A DNA stretch of 64,000 nt, taken from assembly GCA_037013685.1 (NCBI GenBank), contig CM072892.1:21891501-21955500 (forward strand), in the 5' to 3' direction. The stretch's first letter is position 1, and the number at the start of each line of letters is the position of its first letter. Below are positions 48,611 through 61,700 of this stretch, one piece after another. The DNA comes from Acridotheres tristis. Lineage: Eukaryota > Chordata > Aves > Passeriformes > Sturnidae. The position numbers were made by a program, and so were the translations under genes. The notes under the pieces were generated by a model. It worked only from the letters and a program-made list of their open reading frames with translations. It ran no database searches and was not told the origin of the DNA.

Positions 48611-49553
48611 AATACCACAAAGTACCTGTGACACCTTGTATTTCTGGCAGCTGTACCTCGGAAGACTTCTGGACAAGGCTTTGGTGGCTTCAAGGTGAAA
48701 GAGGGCAAATTGGCTACACAAGAAAGTAATGAGGGTTGAAGAGAGGGAAGAAGCCAGCCTACTTTAATCTCCCAAGACATTCCTAAATCCCAGGTGCCTT
48801 CTTTGGCATTGGGCTTCTCTTGCCCCCTCCATTTTCCGCCTCCCCCCTCCCCCTGCCCCGCAAAAGAAAGATTTGCCTTCAGGAACTCTTGCTCTCCTCC
48901 TTAAGAAAGCAATACTGGCGATCTTTTACAGATTTACAGATCACTTCTGTAAACTACAAAAACAAGGTGGAGGAGGAGGGGGAGGGGGAGTTGTGTTCTG
49001 TGCCCTTCTGAGTGTGTAAGGACTGCATATTCCCCTCTTGCCCTGCCGGATGGTGTGGTATTTGTCTGGTGATGTGTGGGTGGCTTTTGCTACCTTTTGT
49101 GAGTTTCTGTAAGTGAACAGCAGTCTTGGGGGGTTGAATTATTTTCCCCTTAGGTAATAGTTCTGGCATGGCACTGATACATGGGGAGGGATGGATGCAG
49201 AGATGTGCATTTATATGACTGTTTATCTCAATTTCTTCAAGTACTCTTACTCTGATTTTGTAAGTGGTTGTATTTATAAAGAGGAGGAAGGAAAGGGTGA
49301 ACTGAGAGCTTTGCTTTCTATCTGGCTCAAAAAGAGGTTGCCAGAAGGCAGCCTGGTTGCAGATGACTCCCTCCTGCTGTTAACATTGTAATAGGAACCT
49401 TAGAAGACTTAGAAGACTTAGAAGAAGGTTTAACAACAACCAGCCAAAAGCACCACAAAAAATTCAGTGATACATGGTGTTGGCACTTGGAACTTTAGCT
49501 ATCTGCTTCTATTGTAATTGCTGGCTGAGTCTGAGGTCAGTTGGTGAGGAGGC

Positions 49554-49599
<46 letters not shown>

Positions 49600-49606
49600 G
49601 TGTGTG
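49554..49606. repeat. (TG)n microsatellite with TATG interruptions
   Basis: A run of about two dozen TG dinucleotides is interrupted by TATG near the ends. It can form Z-DNA and is probably length-variable. ORFs called across it on the minus strand are artefacts of the repeat. Confidence 0.95.
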
Positions 49607-50189
49607 AAAGCTGCCCATAAGAGACCCATAGGGTGTGCACCACACACCAGCAGATGAACTGGTTGCCCCTGCACCACCTGAAGCATCCTGCCAGTCCTGT
49701 GATGTAACTCACGTGGGGGACCTGTGTTCAAGTATCACAAGTGCTTTTTCCATTTTATGTAAACCAAAACCTTGACTTGTGGGCAAATTGCATGGAAGCA
49801 TCTCAGGGAGGTTCCAGCTATACTTTGCTAGAAATGTAATGTTGCACAGGTCAAACTAATGCTTTCCCTTTCCATACATGAAATAACATGGTATGCATTT
49901 GGAATTGTTAAGTTTTTGAACACTGGATATGGAGTTACGTGCAGAAACCCCAGGACAATGCTTACAAGTACCCTTATTCTTCTTTCTGGAGGTTATGGTG
50001 CTCCCAGGGTGACTTGCAGTTCTCAAAGCCCTGGCTTACACATGCTTTGTTGGGCACTCATAAGTGAAACTATGGCAGAAATGCAGGACCATTGCTAGTG
50101 ACTGCATAGAGACACAAAGGCAGAGTTGAAGACTTATCTCTGTGTTTATCTCTTGTATGGACTCTCATGGAGGTGGTCTGTTTCAGGAA

Positions 50190-50195
50190 AATAAA
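50190..50195 (+). terminator. Alternative plus-strand poly(A) signal AATAAA
   Basis: A canonical hexamer with CTGTGTTCTAG shortly after it. It could end a longer ANGEL1 transcript with a 3' UTR of about 3.1 kb, closer to what I recall for the human gene. Usage is unknown. Confidence 0.35.
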
Positions 50196-52180
50196 AACCC
50201 CTGTGTTCTAGAACAGTTTGGAGTTAATATCACATGGATCTGGAGACTTGTGAATGCCTCTTGACTGTGTGGGATTATAGGAGAGGTTTGGAGGTGGGGT
50301 GGGTAGTAAGTTCCTAACTAAAATAGCAACTAGCATATAGTTGTTGGGAGAAAATAATGTGTTTTGTGATGCTTTAAGAATAGTACCCACAGATAAAATC
50401 AGAGCCTGTGGTAATAAGCATTGTAATGGGATGCAGAACTGAGGTTCCAGATGTAGCTCTTAGAAATGTTTCTGGACCTAAATGCATGATGAGTTGTCAT
50501 TAACACAGGTTTCTGATGAATTACAGAGGGCTCTGTAAATGTATCTGCAATGCTCAGAAGGGGAAGGTGTCACAGAGGTAACTAACAGCTACATCACCTT
50601 AGTAGTGATTTGGAGTTCAGTGAGACTGGTGCTTAGGGGAAGTGATGCCAGAGACCACTGGCAGTGTGCTTATGTTTCCTGGTAGCAACCTCCTAAGCTG
50701 CAGGAGCATGCAGCTGTAGAGGCAATCAAGTATTTGACAAAGTATCTTTCCTAAGAAACAGCTTTATTTGCACCACAGCTGCTAGGCTGTATTTAGTTAT
50801 GCTGTTTAGATAGAAGTTGGACTTCATTTTCTCAGTTTTAAGTTTGTTGCTTCAGGAGGTTGCCCTTCATAATCAGTTTTTCCAATTACATGGGATGGGA
50901 GGAGTGGTAAACAATATAATTGTTCTAGCTTCTTTCCTGTTCTTAATAAATGAAACTTGGCTGCTGTTTGAGGTCTTCTTTCTCCATGCATTTTTCTTAT
51001 GAGCTCTCTCTCCAGCAGCTGTTTTCCCATGACTGAGTTACTGATGTTTATTTTTTCTGCAGCTGTATTTCTTCAGTTAAAAGTTATGGGTGCAATTCTC
51101 TAGGGCTAAGTTTTATTATAAATGTAACATTTAAATGGTGTCAGGATATAAGATAGTGTGTTTCCTCACCCCTGAAGAATTAAGTGGGAGGAGTGGGAGC
51201 TCTGAAACGAGCACTTAGATGGGAGTAACACTTGTTATATAAAACAAAAATCCCAAGTTTCAGATTTATTGTTAGTGCTCTGTACACCACCTGCTTCGTG
51301 AAGGCAGAACTCGGAAGTATACTTGACCTTTGTTTCTTTTGTCTGAGGAGTCTCCAAGAGGTCGTAAGAAGTTCAGCATCTCAGCAGATCAAGGTATGAG
51401 TCCTGCTCTTAACGATGTGTTGATGATGGTGTTGGCAAAGTCTGCAAAGCAGGGTGTTGCTACAGTCAATATCTGCTCCCATTGCCACCACCTCAGTATT
51501 GAACATTTCTTGGATGCACTGTTTAGAAATTTGCATGGGTCATGCTAATGCAGATGAACCCATTTGTTGCTTACCTAAAGGGAGAGCACAAAAATGTTAG
51601 TGGGATACCATCTCCTTTCAGGCTTCCTGTTGTGCAGACTAATTGAATCGCTGGCTGTGACCTGCATCTTACTGGACTGTAGCTGCCTGGCCTGTAGTGC
51701 TTCCCATAGCACTGTCATGCTGAAATGCATGTGCTGAATTGAATATACTGCATTGTGTTTCTAAGTGTGATACTGAGTTTCTGAAGAAAACTCACCTGTT
51801 ACAATGATAACCAAAATGACAGATTTAACAGCTGCTTCTAACTCCTTTTGTCAGCTGTAAACATTTGGCTTCTCTTGTCAAGGCAAGTTGTCCTCCAGCT
51901 TCCACTGAAAATGTCATTCTAGTCTTGAAGCTATTTTTATTTATTTAAAAGATTATTTATTTTCTTTCACATTTAGACTGTACATTTTTGTGCTCTTGTA
52001 TAATAGCTGGAAAATTTTTTTATAACAGCAGCTTTCAAGGTCCAAGTTTGGCAAAGGGGAGAAACACTAGGCTAGACACTGGCTTGTACTACAACAAAAT
52101 ATGTATTTGTTCCATCCAGTCTTTAATTTATACACACAAAATAAAAGCCCCAAAACTTGGCTTCAAGCCTTAGCAATTTT

Positions 52181-54784
52181 ATTCAGTTTTTTGTTCTTTT
52201 CTTTCTGGATTCAAAGCCTTCTACTTATATTTATTATATAAAGTCAGTTATTGGCCAGTGTCTGGAGCTGCTCTTGAACTGGGAGTAGATCAATGCAGCA
52301 GTTATTCTATAGTTATTCCTCTCCTCCTTTTCTCTCTTAAAATGAGGTTAGAGATAGGATGGCACTCACTCTTCGCCAAAATAAAAATATAATCCAGGAA
52401 AGCAAACCTGGCTGAGTTAACTTAATTCTGTAATGGCCTGCTATCCACAGCATGTCATATGCCTTTGCCTGCCATAATCCTGCAGTCTCTGCATGGATGG
52501 TGCTCTTAAGGCTGTCTCACTCTCATGAATGAATTTCTGTGTGCTTTTAGACATGTGAGTACCTTAAGTCTTGGGCCTCTCAGTGTAAAAACTGACAGGG
52601 GTTTGTTTGTTTGTTGTTTTTGTTTTCTGCTTCAACATGTTGTTTATCCTTCCCACAATAAAGATTTTCCACTTAAAGTCCAAGGAGCATAATCTCTAAC
52701 TCACTTGAAAACGTAAAAGTGCAGGAACAACCAGTGGCAGGGGAAAAGCCTGATGTAAGAAGGAGCAGAAAGTCTGTGGCTACATCACTATTTTGCTGTT
52801 CTCACTCCACTGTCTAGCAATCACTCGGATCTATACATCCATAGAGGATAGAGGAGTTACCTGATTTAAAGCAAAATCTGTAAGACATGGACCAGAGAGT
52901 GTTTTCAAGCAAGCATCTGAAATTGATATTTAGAACTGTGCAATTACTTTCCCTCAGGGCAGAAGCTGTTCATATAATTAACTTGGCTAAGATGGACTAT
53001 TGCATGTGCCTTTCTCTTCGGAGTAGTCAGAGAATGTTTATTCCTTTCCTATACACACTGTAGGCTTGCCTACATCCTGGCCCTGGTCCCAGCTATGACT
53101 CATTTCCCTAGAGAGAAGGGCTATGTTATGCCTGAAAGATGATAGCCTGAATAAAGTTGGATCCCCTTGCTGGGGATCCTTGCACTGAATCTTGCAGCTG
53201 ACTGTCCTTTATTAATCCAGCATTTGTCTTGAGAAGTTCTGGTGAGGTCATTAGTCTGGAAGGTCACTAAACACAGACTTTGAACAGAATTGCTTTTCAG
53301 GCCAGGAAGGGAGACTGAATTGTACATTGAAGAGTTGAGCAGTGCAAGAAGAGGTTTGTATTAACCCTTACAGTATTGTTTATTACAGTATTGTAAGACT
53401 GAAATTTTTGATGCTGCCTGCACTGATTTTTTTTTTCCCATCCAGCCTGATTGATAGCAATTCAAGAGGAAAATGTGAATTCTGACCTTTGCTAAACAGC
53501 CACATATGTAATTACTTACTCTGCTAACTGCCTCTGTGTGCACAGACATACTAACCTGTTCAGATGATTAAAGGAGGATGAGGGTTCTTCCATGTCCATT
53601 AGTGTAGCAAGTAAAAGACATCTTTACATAATTTGCCTGATACCACCACTCAAGGCCGTCCCTTTGACTTCTCAGCTGACGTGTAATGGGAAGGTTTAGA
53701 GCAGAAAGAAGGACAGTAGAGACAGCTTGTTTTCTCTGCACAAGCTGAGAGCAGTACAGAGGGAATTTTATTGTCTTAAGTGTCAAAGGAAGCAGGAAGA
53801 AGTATCAACATGAGGGCCATGGGAAGTGCAGTAAAAACTAAATCTAAATAAAAATTCTGTGTTGGCTACATAAGAAACAGAACCACACTGATTAATTACA
53901 AAAACACACACATGATACTGTTCTTAAAGAAAGAAATTTTCCATTTCTTAGTTCTGAGCTGTATCAGTGATAAAGATGTAAATGGTTTTAGAGCACCTTA
54001 TCAGTGCTGGAGTAGAATAATGATGTGCATGGAAGGGGACTGCTCTGGTCCCGCTAGCACCATCTCAACCCTGACCTGGAGGGAAACTCTGCTCTGCAGA
54101 GATCATGGGGGATTCAGTAGCCTTCTGGGCCTAAACAGAGTTGCTCTTGAGCAGAAAGGGCCAGGGCACCACTGAATGAGAGTGGTTGTGATACAAGTAA
54201 ACATCTGCTCAGAAGACACACAAAAATATTAAATTCCCTAAGGAGTTCAGCTTGGCTGTAGATGAGTCATCTCCACCTTGCTCTGGGAGAGCAAATATCA
54301 AACCAGAATAGCACTTGCTTTATTAAGTAAAATTATAAATCCATAATGCAGGTCTAAATGTTGTCAGGACAACAGTGCAAGGCCACTGGAATGTGTGGTG
54401 TTATTTCAGCTACACTTGCACACACAGTATACCTGGAACACCCTCTGCCTGTATCTACTGTTCAAGCATCAGGACCACTTGAAATACTTCACTCAGAAGA
54501 AGCAGGTAGCTAAAGCAACCACCCAACGTGATTAGCCAGAGCCACTGGAGCAAGGTCAAGCCAATCTAATCCAGACTCTTGCCCTTTGGCAAACAAAAAC
54601 TTCTGTTCGTTATGGTTTCTTAAACTCTGAATTTTTAAAGACAGTCATGTTCCAGTCTATACAACACCACACATGAGCCTACCTTAGGGGGCAGGCACCT
54701 GATTAAGGCTTTCACCTGAAATACTTAAGATTCATCGTGTTAAGCAGATTTGAAAACAGCAATACAGCTACTACGTGAACACAT
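52181..54784. other. Inter-3'-end region between ANGEL1 and VASH1
   Basis: No gene is recognised. It contains minus-strand AATAAA hexamers (TTTATT on the plus strand) at 52178, 53208, 53767 and 54319, and a GTTTGTTTG run near 52600. The ends of both convergent transcription units probably lie around here. Confidence 0.45.
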
Positions 54785-54801
54785 GTACAGTTCTGGAGTC
54801 A

Positions 54802-54807
54802 TTTATT
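54802..54807 (-). terminator. VASH1: Candidate VASH1 poly(A) signal
   Basis: TTTATT on the plus strand reads AATAAA on the minus strand. About 15-35 bp further along the minus strand is a GT-rich stretch (TACATGTGTTCACG), as expected after a cleavage site. A similar hexamer at 54319-54324 is an alternative. Confidence 0.4.
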
Positions 54808-57800
54808 CTGATAGAAACTATGTTCTGACCCATACCCTGGCCCACAGGTAAAATAGTAACTGAAAAAAAGCACTCCACTCCCACTTAAAACACTTGCTAA
54901 CACACCTTACGTTCCTAATGACTCCTTTAGCTTCTACCAGTTAAAAGAAAAAGTTAGTGTGTCACGCTGATGGACACCCAACCCTGCTCTTTAATATACA
55001 AAGTTTGTATCAGTGATGCTGTAGCACAAAGTTTTGCTCACTAATGAATCGCCCATTAAAAAAATTGCAGTTGGCCAGGTATCAAGGGACTTGTCTACAT
55101 AAAAGTATAAAGAGGGGCTCTTATTTCAAGGTTTGCATTACATTTAGAATAGTTTCGCCAGTAATAGGTCAGCATTTGTTGAAGTCTTTCAAAGCTCACT
55201 TCGGCTTTACGTACAGTGCAGGCAGTGTCTATCCATTCCTAGTGTATGAACAAGGTTCCTTTCCAGAGTTCACAGGACTTGTACTGCAGAACAGACATCA
55301 GGTGAGACCTACTGAACACTGAAATTTACATCACAGAGCTTACATGAGCGACTCTATTAATGTTTAACATTAAAAAATTAATAGGACTCCTTGAGATCCA
55401 TCTTCCTTGTTCTGCAGGCACTAAAGGAGTATGAGTTACATTGTCATTCCTCCTCTGTAGCTCTAAAGCCTGCAGAAGTGAAAAAGACTCTCACCACCAG
55501 CCTTTTTTCCTTATGGTTAAAGGCAAACCAGAAACCAGAGCAAATAGATGGGGGAGGAAAGAAGTTGAAGTGCTAAAGTTTGTCTTGCACTGTACCCTCA
55601 GGTTTCTTACAGAATAAAGCTAGATTGCATTAATCCTCTCTGTCATGGAAGAATGTGGTCTTGTTTGTTAGGAAGGAAACAAAGCTTTGTATTGAAGTGA
55701 TTCATCCTGTACCAGGATGGGGGGAGCAAGAGCAAGGGGAGAATTCTATGGTCCTTTTCCAGTTTCTTGTAGCACCTGCTAAACTGGAGATACAGAAACA
55801 GTAAGGAGCAGGAATTCTACAACACAGTAGAAGGTTTGAAATAGTAACCCTAGCAGAGTGCACTTGTCTCCTGTGTCCACCTTGAGAAGTTAATCAACGT
55901 TAGATACAAGCAAAGAATTAAATACTTCCTAACATACATAACTGTGCAACTAAATCTTGAAAGAGGATGTTCTTGTCTAGCTGCAGCTGAGGATTAAGAG
56001 ACCTTGAACTCTACCTGTCATTCATATCTTAAACACCCATTTCCTTTGGTTTTTTAAGCTACTGGCCTCAGTTACATCCTGCAGGAAAACACTTAATTAC
56101 AAAGTCAAACAAAGCATTTTGTTTTAATCCATTCTGCCTTGGTGATCTAACACTGCTGAACACCCCTGTTGCTCTGCTCTCAAGAAAACATCATTAACTT
56201 GCAGCTGACCCCTCATTTGTCTCATTTGTTGTAAAGTCTTCCTCACACCCCCACATTTCCCCTTTTCATCTAAAAAAGCTCAAGTCTATCCAGTTATTCA
56301 GTGTTCTCTGTATTAAACTACTAATTACTCTCAAAAGCTCTCCAGTTACTCTGAAATAACTAACCAATTGACTAAACAAAGTCATGGTGAAGATGCATTC
56401 TAGGCATCTTTTATAATTTTTTTAAAATTCTGGATTTCATCCTCTTTAATAAAACCTGACAGTCAGTTCTCCCTTGCTGACTGCTGCTTGTATTTTTCAT
56501 ATGATTCACAGAGGCATCTGAACTTTCAGTCTGCTGCATAGCAAACATTATGCAAAGGCAGTTTGTGGCTTCCAAGTGGCCCATGTTATTTTATAACTGT
56601 AGTGCCTTTACAGCTAACATCACTGTTAGCAACCAGACACTAAATATGTTAATTTACAGCCACACAAAAATGACCAGAGGACACATTCAAATGGGTGCTT
56701 GGCTCACTGCTGCTCACAAACTTCAGTTGTTGCATGTAGCTGGAATATAAGGGAGTGGACAGGTGTTGCACTGCACTGTGGAAACTGACATCCTCTTCTG
56801 GATTAACCTCTTGGCTCAGCAGCAAGTTCTGACACCTTCTTACAGATTTTCCTCCTGGCTGTACAACACAGCAGAAAACAGACTACAAAGGGAGATTGGA
56901 AGGACCGACTGCAGTGGTATGGATGTACCTTGCAAGTTACATCACAGTTAAGGATGTACAATTAGGAACCTGTAAGGCGTGAGTTAAATAGCTTGTGGGT
57001 GGTGCTTTGAGGATTAACTGCTTTAACTAGGCAGAAGAGCTGATTTGTTTGGGGTTAAGAACCCATTCTCTGCCACCAAAATAGCTCTGCTTATTATGAG
57101 GATGTGGCACAGGAATACTCCAACAAAAAAACTAGTTGAGCTAAGCTACATCATGTTTCTAACAATGAAAGAATAAGCCTGGTTCTAACAAAATTAAATA
57201 TGTGGTATTTCACAAAGTTTAGCTCCTTGTCAGTGCTGTGATAAAACAAGACTTCTCTCCAGGATACTTCCACTTTGAGTCTCAGTTTTTGCATCCCCTA
57301 GATCTATGCATCCAAATCACTTTACGACCATGCTGTTCTGACTTCTGGAAATGCCCTAGGCCTCAAACAGAGAGGTTTGACAACACTCCCGATTTCTGAC
57401 AAGCATTACACTGCTTAATCAGCAGAACAACACTCCCCAAAAGAAGCACAGGAAATCAAGGCCACAAGTGGCAGAAAGGCCCAGCCTAGCCCTTTGGGGA
57501 AGGTTATTGTAAGCGAAGCTGTTACATACTGCAGCTATCCAAAGAGCCAGAACACAAGCACAGCTCTGGCATTGGGGTGGGGAACTGCTTTCAGGAGGCT
57601 CCAGGGTGAGCTGTCAGGAAAGCAGCCACAATTTCCTCCAGCAGAGCTTCTCACAAACAGGTGCATGTAACTCTGGCACTAACACTACAGGGACGAAGAA
57701 GCAAGAGCCTTGTGGAAAGGGAAAAACGCTTGTAAAACCTGTTTACATTATTACATCCTTCTTTAACTATTTACTCTTAAAACTCGTACCTCAGTGACTG

Positions 57801-58419
57801 AAGTGCCGGCCACAAGCTTTCTGAGCAGCAGCCACTAGAAGTTAATCGAGAGAAGGCTGATGAAGAGACGATGTGAAGTTCAGTTTTTCCACTAACCCTC
57901 ACCTGCCCCATCTCCACTGCTGGAACAACTGAAGTCTCTGTGCCTGTTTTCATGTAGCAGTGGTATAGGCATATCCTGATCCAATCAACCACCAAAGGAC
58001 CTACAGCAACAGGTCACCAGCATTCCACTGTCTGCCCCTTCAGAGACAATGAAATGCTTTGAAATAGGCAGGACTAAACATACAAGATGTGTTTTTTCTG
58101 GATGAGAAGACTTTGTATGGTCAATAAATCAGGCTGAGCAAATTCAGACCTATCTCTCACAAGAGAGATGATGATAAACAAAGTGTTCATAATGACAAAA
58201 CCAGGAGTTTTTGTACAAGATTCAAGGGCCATCCCATTCCAGCATCACTTCTCCAGCAGCCCTGCAGGCCTTGCAGGGGTTGAAGACTTCTGTGCAGACA
58301 GGGAAGAAGTACTGTTGACAAGAATGCTTCATCTACTTGCTGTCAAGGCAAAGATAGCAAGTCCACTGACCCCACTCACTTAGTATTCTTCCTGAAGCAA
58401 ACTCCCACTATTGTACAGA

Positions 58420-58456
58420 TTTTTTTCTTTTTTTTTCTTTTTTTTTTTCTTTTTTT
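58420..58456. repeat. T-rich low-complexity tract
   Basis: Runs of 7-12 T separated by single C. It lies within the likely VASH1 3' UTR, about 240 bp past the stop codon. Confidence 0.9.
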
Positions 58457-58690
58457 AAAAATACTTAAGTGAATTAGGATGGTCACCTCTCCCAGAAACA
58501 GGCAGGCGAATCCTCTGGGACCCATGGGATCCAGCACTGGGACTGGCCCACTAGTAAGTACCTGGGAAAATCAGCATTCTTTTGCTCCCACTCCCCTGTC
58601 CCATTTGTCAGAATCACTGCAGGTGGATCCAGGTCCCAACTGTGGCCAGCAAAAAGTCCGTGGAGCCAGGCACACAAGGCACAGCTCTCT

Positions 58691-58763
58691 TCACACCCGG
58701 ATCTGGTACCCATTGAGGTCTGGCATGGCTTTGGAATCGGCAGGCTTCTTCTCACCAGATGGC
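58691..58763 (-). CDS. VASH1: VASH1 last coding exon with stop codon
   Basis: Minus-strand acceptor CTCACAG/GCCA. It encodes PSGEKKPADSKAMPDLNGYQ and IRV, then TGA at 58693-58691. The final residues match the human C-terminus. Confidence 0.96.
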
Positions 58764-61700
58764 CTGTGAGCAAAGAGGGTAACAACTCTTCAGAAACCCT
58801 GTTCAGTCAAGTGATGCTGCACAGAGAGATTGCAGCACAGGAAAAGGTATACAGAGCTTCAGACTGATCCTGCACTACTGAGGACAGGACTATTCTGCAG
58901 CCTCCAGTAATTCTTCCAATGATCTCAACAGAACAGAATGCAAGTTAGGAAGTAGGAGGACCACTCTGGAACTCCAGGTTATTATCAGGGGAACCCCAGG
59001 TTATTATCAGGAAAACAATCTTGCTGACAGCAGAATAATTTTTGGAATCTCTTTGAGGCACAGGTCTGTGAGACACCAGAGCTCAGACCCATGCATAAGA
59101 TTAAAAGTCTGCTATCAACATCAGTCTTGTCTGAGCTGCCTTCCTCCTCCCTGCCAAAACAAGCAAGCAAAAAACCCAGCTGTCCCCTCAACTCCCTAAG
59201 CAATGATAAACTCACAGTGGTACTGACTAGGGAAGAATACTACTGCAGGTCAAAGAAATATCCACCGTTCTAAAGAAACCCAGTAGGACATCAGAAGTAT
59301 CCAAAACCAAACAGCAAGGTGGAGTCTGAGTAAAACATGTTCTAGATAGGTCTCCTGCCCAGCAGCCCCACTCACCGTCGGTCCCCACGGCTGTTTCGCC
59401 GATGGGGGCTGGCCTGACCTCTTTGTGGGGAGGAGACATCTTTCTTTCTGTCCTTGGTGGGAGACGGTGGTCCAGTTCCTTTCCCAATCTGCCAGAAAAA
59501 TAAAATTAAGAGCTACTTGAGCAAAAAAACAGTATGAGTAATAGCAAAACCCACAAAAGCTAACAATGATTTACTATATGGGAAAAAAAGACAAAAAGGC
59601 AAGGCAAGTGCATCAAAAATGCAAAAGCCAGAAAAAACAAGTTACAGTGACAGCTATGGCTCCAAGGACTGTATACAGTCCAGCCTAATCACAACTACAG
59701 CACTGCATGAGCATCCATTAGGGGTACTAGCCTGTATACAGTGGGGTGGTATTCATTAGAAAGAGGCCTCAGCCTCCAATTCACTTTCTACTCCACACAT
59801 CTAGGAGAGTTTTCTGTCACTTCATTCCCTCAGTACACCAGCAGCCAGGCAAGACAGTGGGTGTGGCAGTGAGTTACTCCATCCTTGCTGCTTACCTTCA
59901 GCCTCATATCACGGGCATGTCTCTCAAGCTCTTTGCGAAAGTCTTCACGGGTCAGCTTGTCTAGATCCAGGATGGAGTGCTTCCACTCAATCTGCTCCAC
60001 ACTGTGTGGGTCATGGGACACACAGTGGCCCAGCTTCACCTTTTTCAGAGTGTGCCAGCAGCGGCGATAGGCCTCCTCAAAGTCAAAGATGAGTTCGCTC
60101 AGTGTGCGGAAGACAGGTGCTTTGTACATAAGTTCCTCACGTCGGCTGATGCCCAGTGCCCCATAGCGGCCGCCAAAGTTCACCCCCAGCACGATGTGTC
60201 GGAAGTAGTTCCCTGAGAAGTGGGTTTTGAAGCTGATGGGAAAACGGTCCAGTGTGGTCATGTTGTTGGTGAGGTAACTGACAGCAGCCACCATTCAGGA
60301 AATAACCGGTGATGTTTCCTGACAAGACACGTCCTACCTGCTCCAGACCCTCCCAGCCTGCTCAGCAGACTCCCCCTTGATTCAGGCATCACATAGACAG
60401 GATTTATTCTCCAGGTCAAGAGACCAGCTCATTGCAGGGTACCCTACTTTCATCTGGATTATGGGGAAAACATATTTGGCCTCTTCAAGGAGACAGTCAA
60501 CAAAGAGAAGTTAATTTTGATGCAGTTCTGTGATGCAGAAGTTGCAATGCTAGTACCTTAAGTGTACTATATTCCATAGCTCCCAAGCTGTTAAACCTGC
60601 AGCATTATTGCTCGGTTTGTTTTAATCTGTTTGTACTAGATACTGTTTCATACACCTTCAGGATAAAAACTCACCAACCTCCACTTTTGAACCATTCACT
60701 CACCATCTCTGCCCCTCTAGGTGCATGAAGAACTTATAGCCCAAGTACCATAAACTAAACCTGGAAGATAGCTAGGAAAGATGTGTTCTTAAAGATAACA
60801 CACATCTAGAACTAATAAAAGTATTGCCTAAGCTAGTAAATGACATACACTGTAATTAGAAGTTGGGGAGGATCCATAAGTTATTTTAATGCAGAACACA
60901 TGCAGGCAGTAAGGGAACAGTGCTATCCACAAAGGATTTCCTGACCTAACTCTAGTGTTTTTGCTCCTCTTTAGACGTTCTTTTATCTTTTATACAGCTG
61001 ACCAGAGCAGCACCACCTTCTTGGTGAAGGAGAAGCAACTCCGAAGGACTAGTTCTGATACTTTAGAGAATTGCTTGGATTTGGATTTCATTGGTGGGGT
61101 TTTGTGGGAGAGCTGTGGGGAGGAAAAAAAGAGGAGTGAGGGGCTTGGTGCCAATATTATCACCACCCTCAAAGCATCACAAGCAAGGGAGCAGAGCAAA
61201 AACACAAGGATGGGCAGACATGCACAACTCTAAAAGGAAAGGATACATTCCCAGGATCACAGCTTCCAGGCATTTTATTGGCAGGGCCTCTTTGGTCATT
61301 TCTTTGGCCAGGTCCATCAGCCTGCAGAGTGGGAGAAGGGAAAGATGAGGACAGTTAGAGGGCTTTTGCTGTGCAATGTGGCCAGTTCAGCCCTTTTGCA
61401 GTATATTTGTAAGGTAATTTTCCAGGAGAGAGAGTGGCCCACAGAGGATAGGGAACAGAACAAAGTATCTTCTTTGAGAAGATATTAAATCCAAACCAGG
61501 TCTCTGCCACATGCTGTTGCTGCTTCCAAGGAATTCACTTCAGTGGGTTGCAGCAAAACTGCTTACTGGCCAACCTGGGTTCTCAGGGAGACCACAGCAC
61601 CAATGTGTCCACAAGTAAAACCCTCAAAGGACCAAGAGCCGGCAGTGTTTGCCACAAAAGGCTCAAGATAATAAAGCCTTCTCTGGCATTAACCCTAGTC

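Larger units (their letters stand above)
48611..52180. other. Region downstream of ANGEL1, possible extended 3' UTR
   Basis: No gene is recognised. It holds a TG microsatellite at 49554, a threefold 10-bp tandem (TTAGAAGACT-like) near 49400-49430, and plus-strand AATAAA hexamers at 50190-50195 and 50945-50950. It may be an alternative long ANGEL1 3' UTR or intergenic DNA. Confidence 0.45.
54785..58690 (-). other. VASH1: Probable VASH1 3' UTR
   Basis: Sequence after the VASH1 stop codon on the minus strand, up to a candidate poly(A) site near 54785, would give a 3' UTR of about 3.9 kb. As I recall, human VASH1 also has a long 3' UTR of around 4 kb. No other coding exon is seen. The T-rich run at 58420-58456 would be an A-rich tract in this mRNA. 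The end point is inferred. Confidence 0.5.

Noticed and set aside
49509..49731. Minus-strand frames rich in Thr-His repeats
   Set aside because: They are translations of the TG microsatellite.
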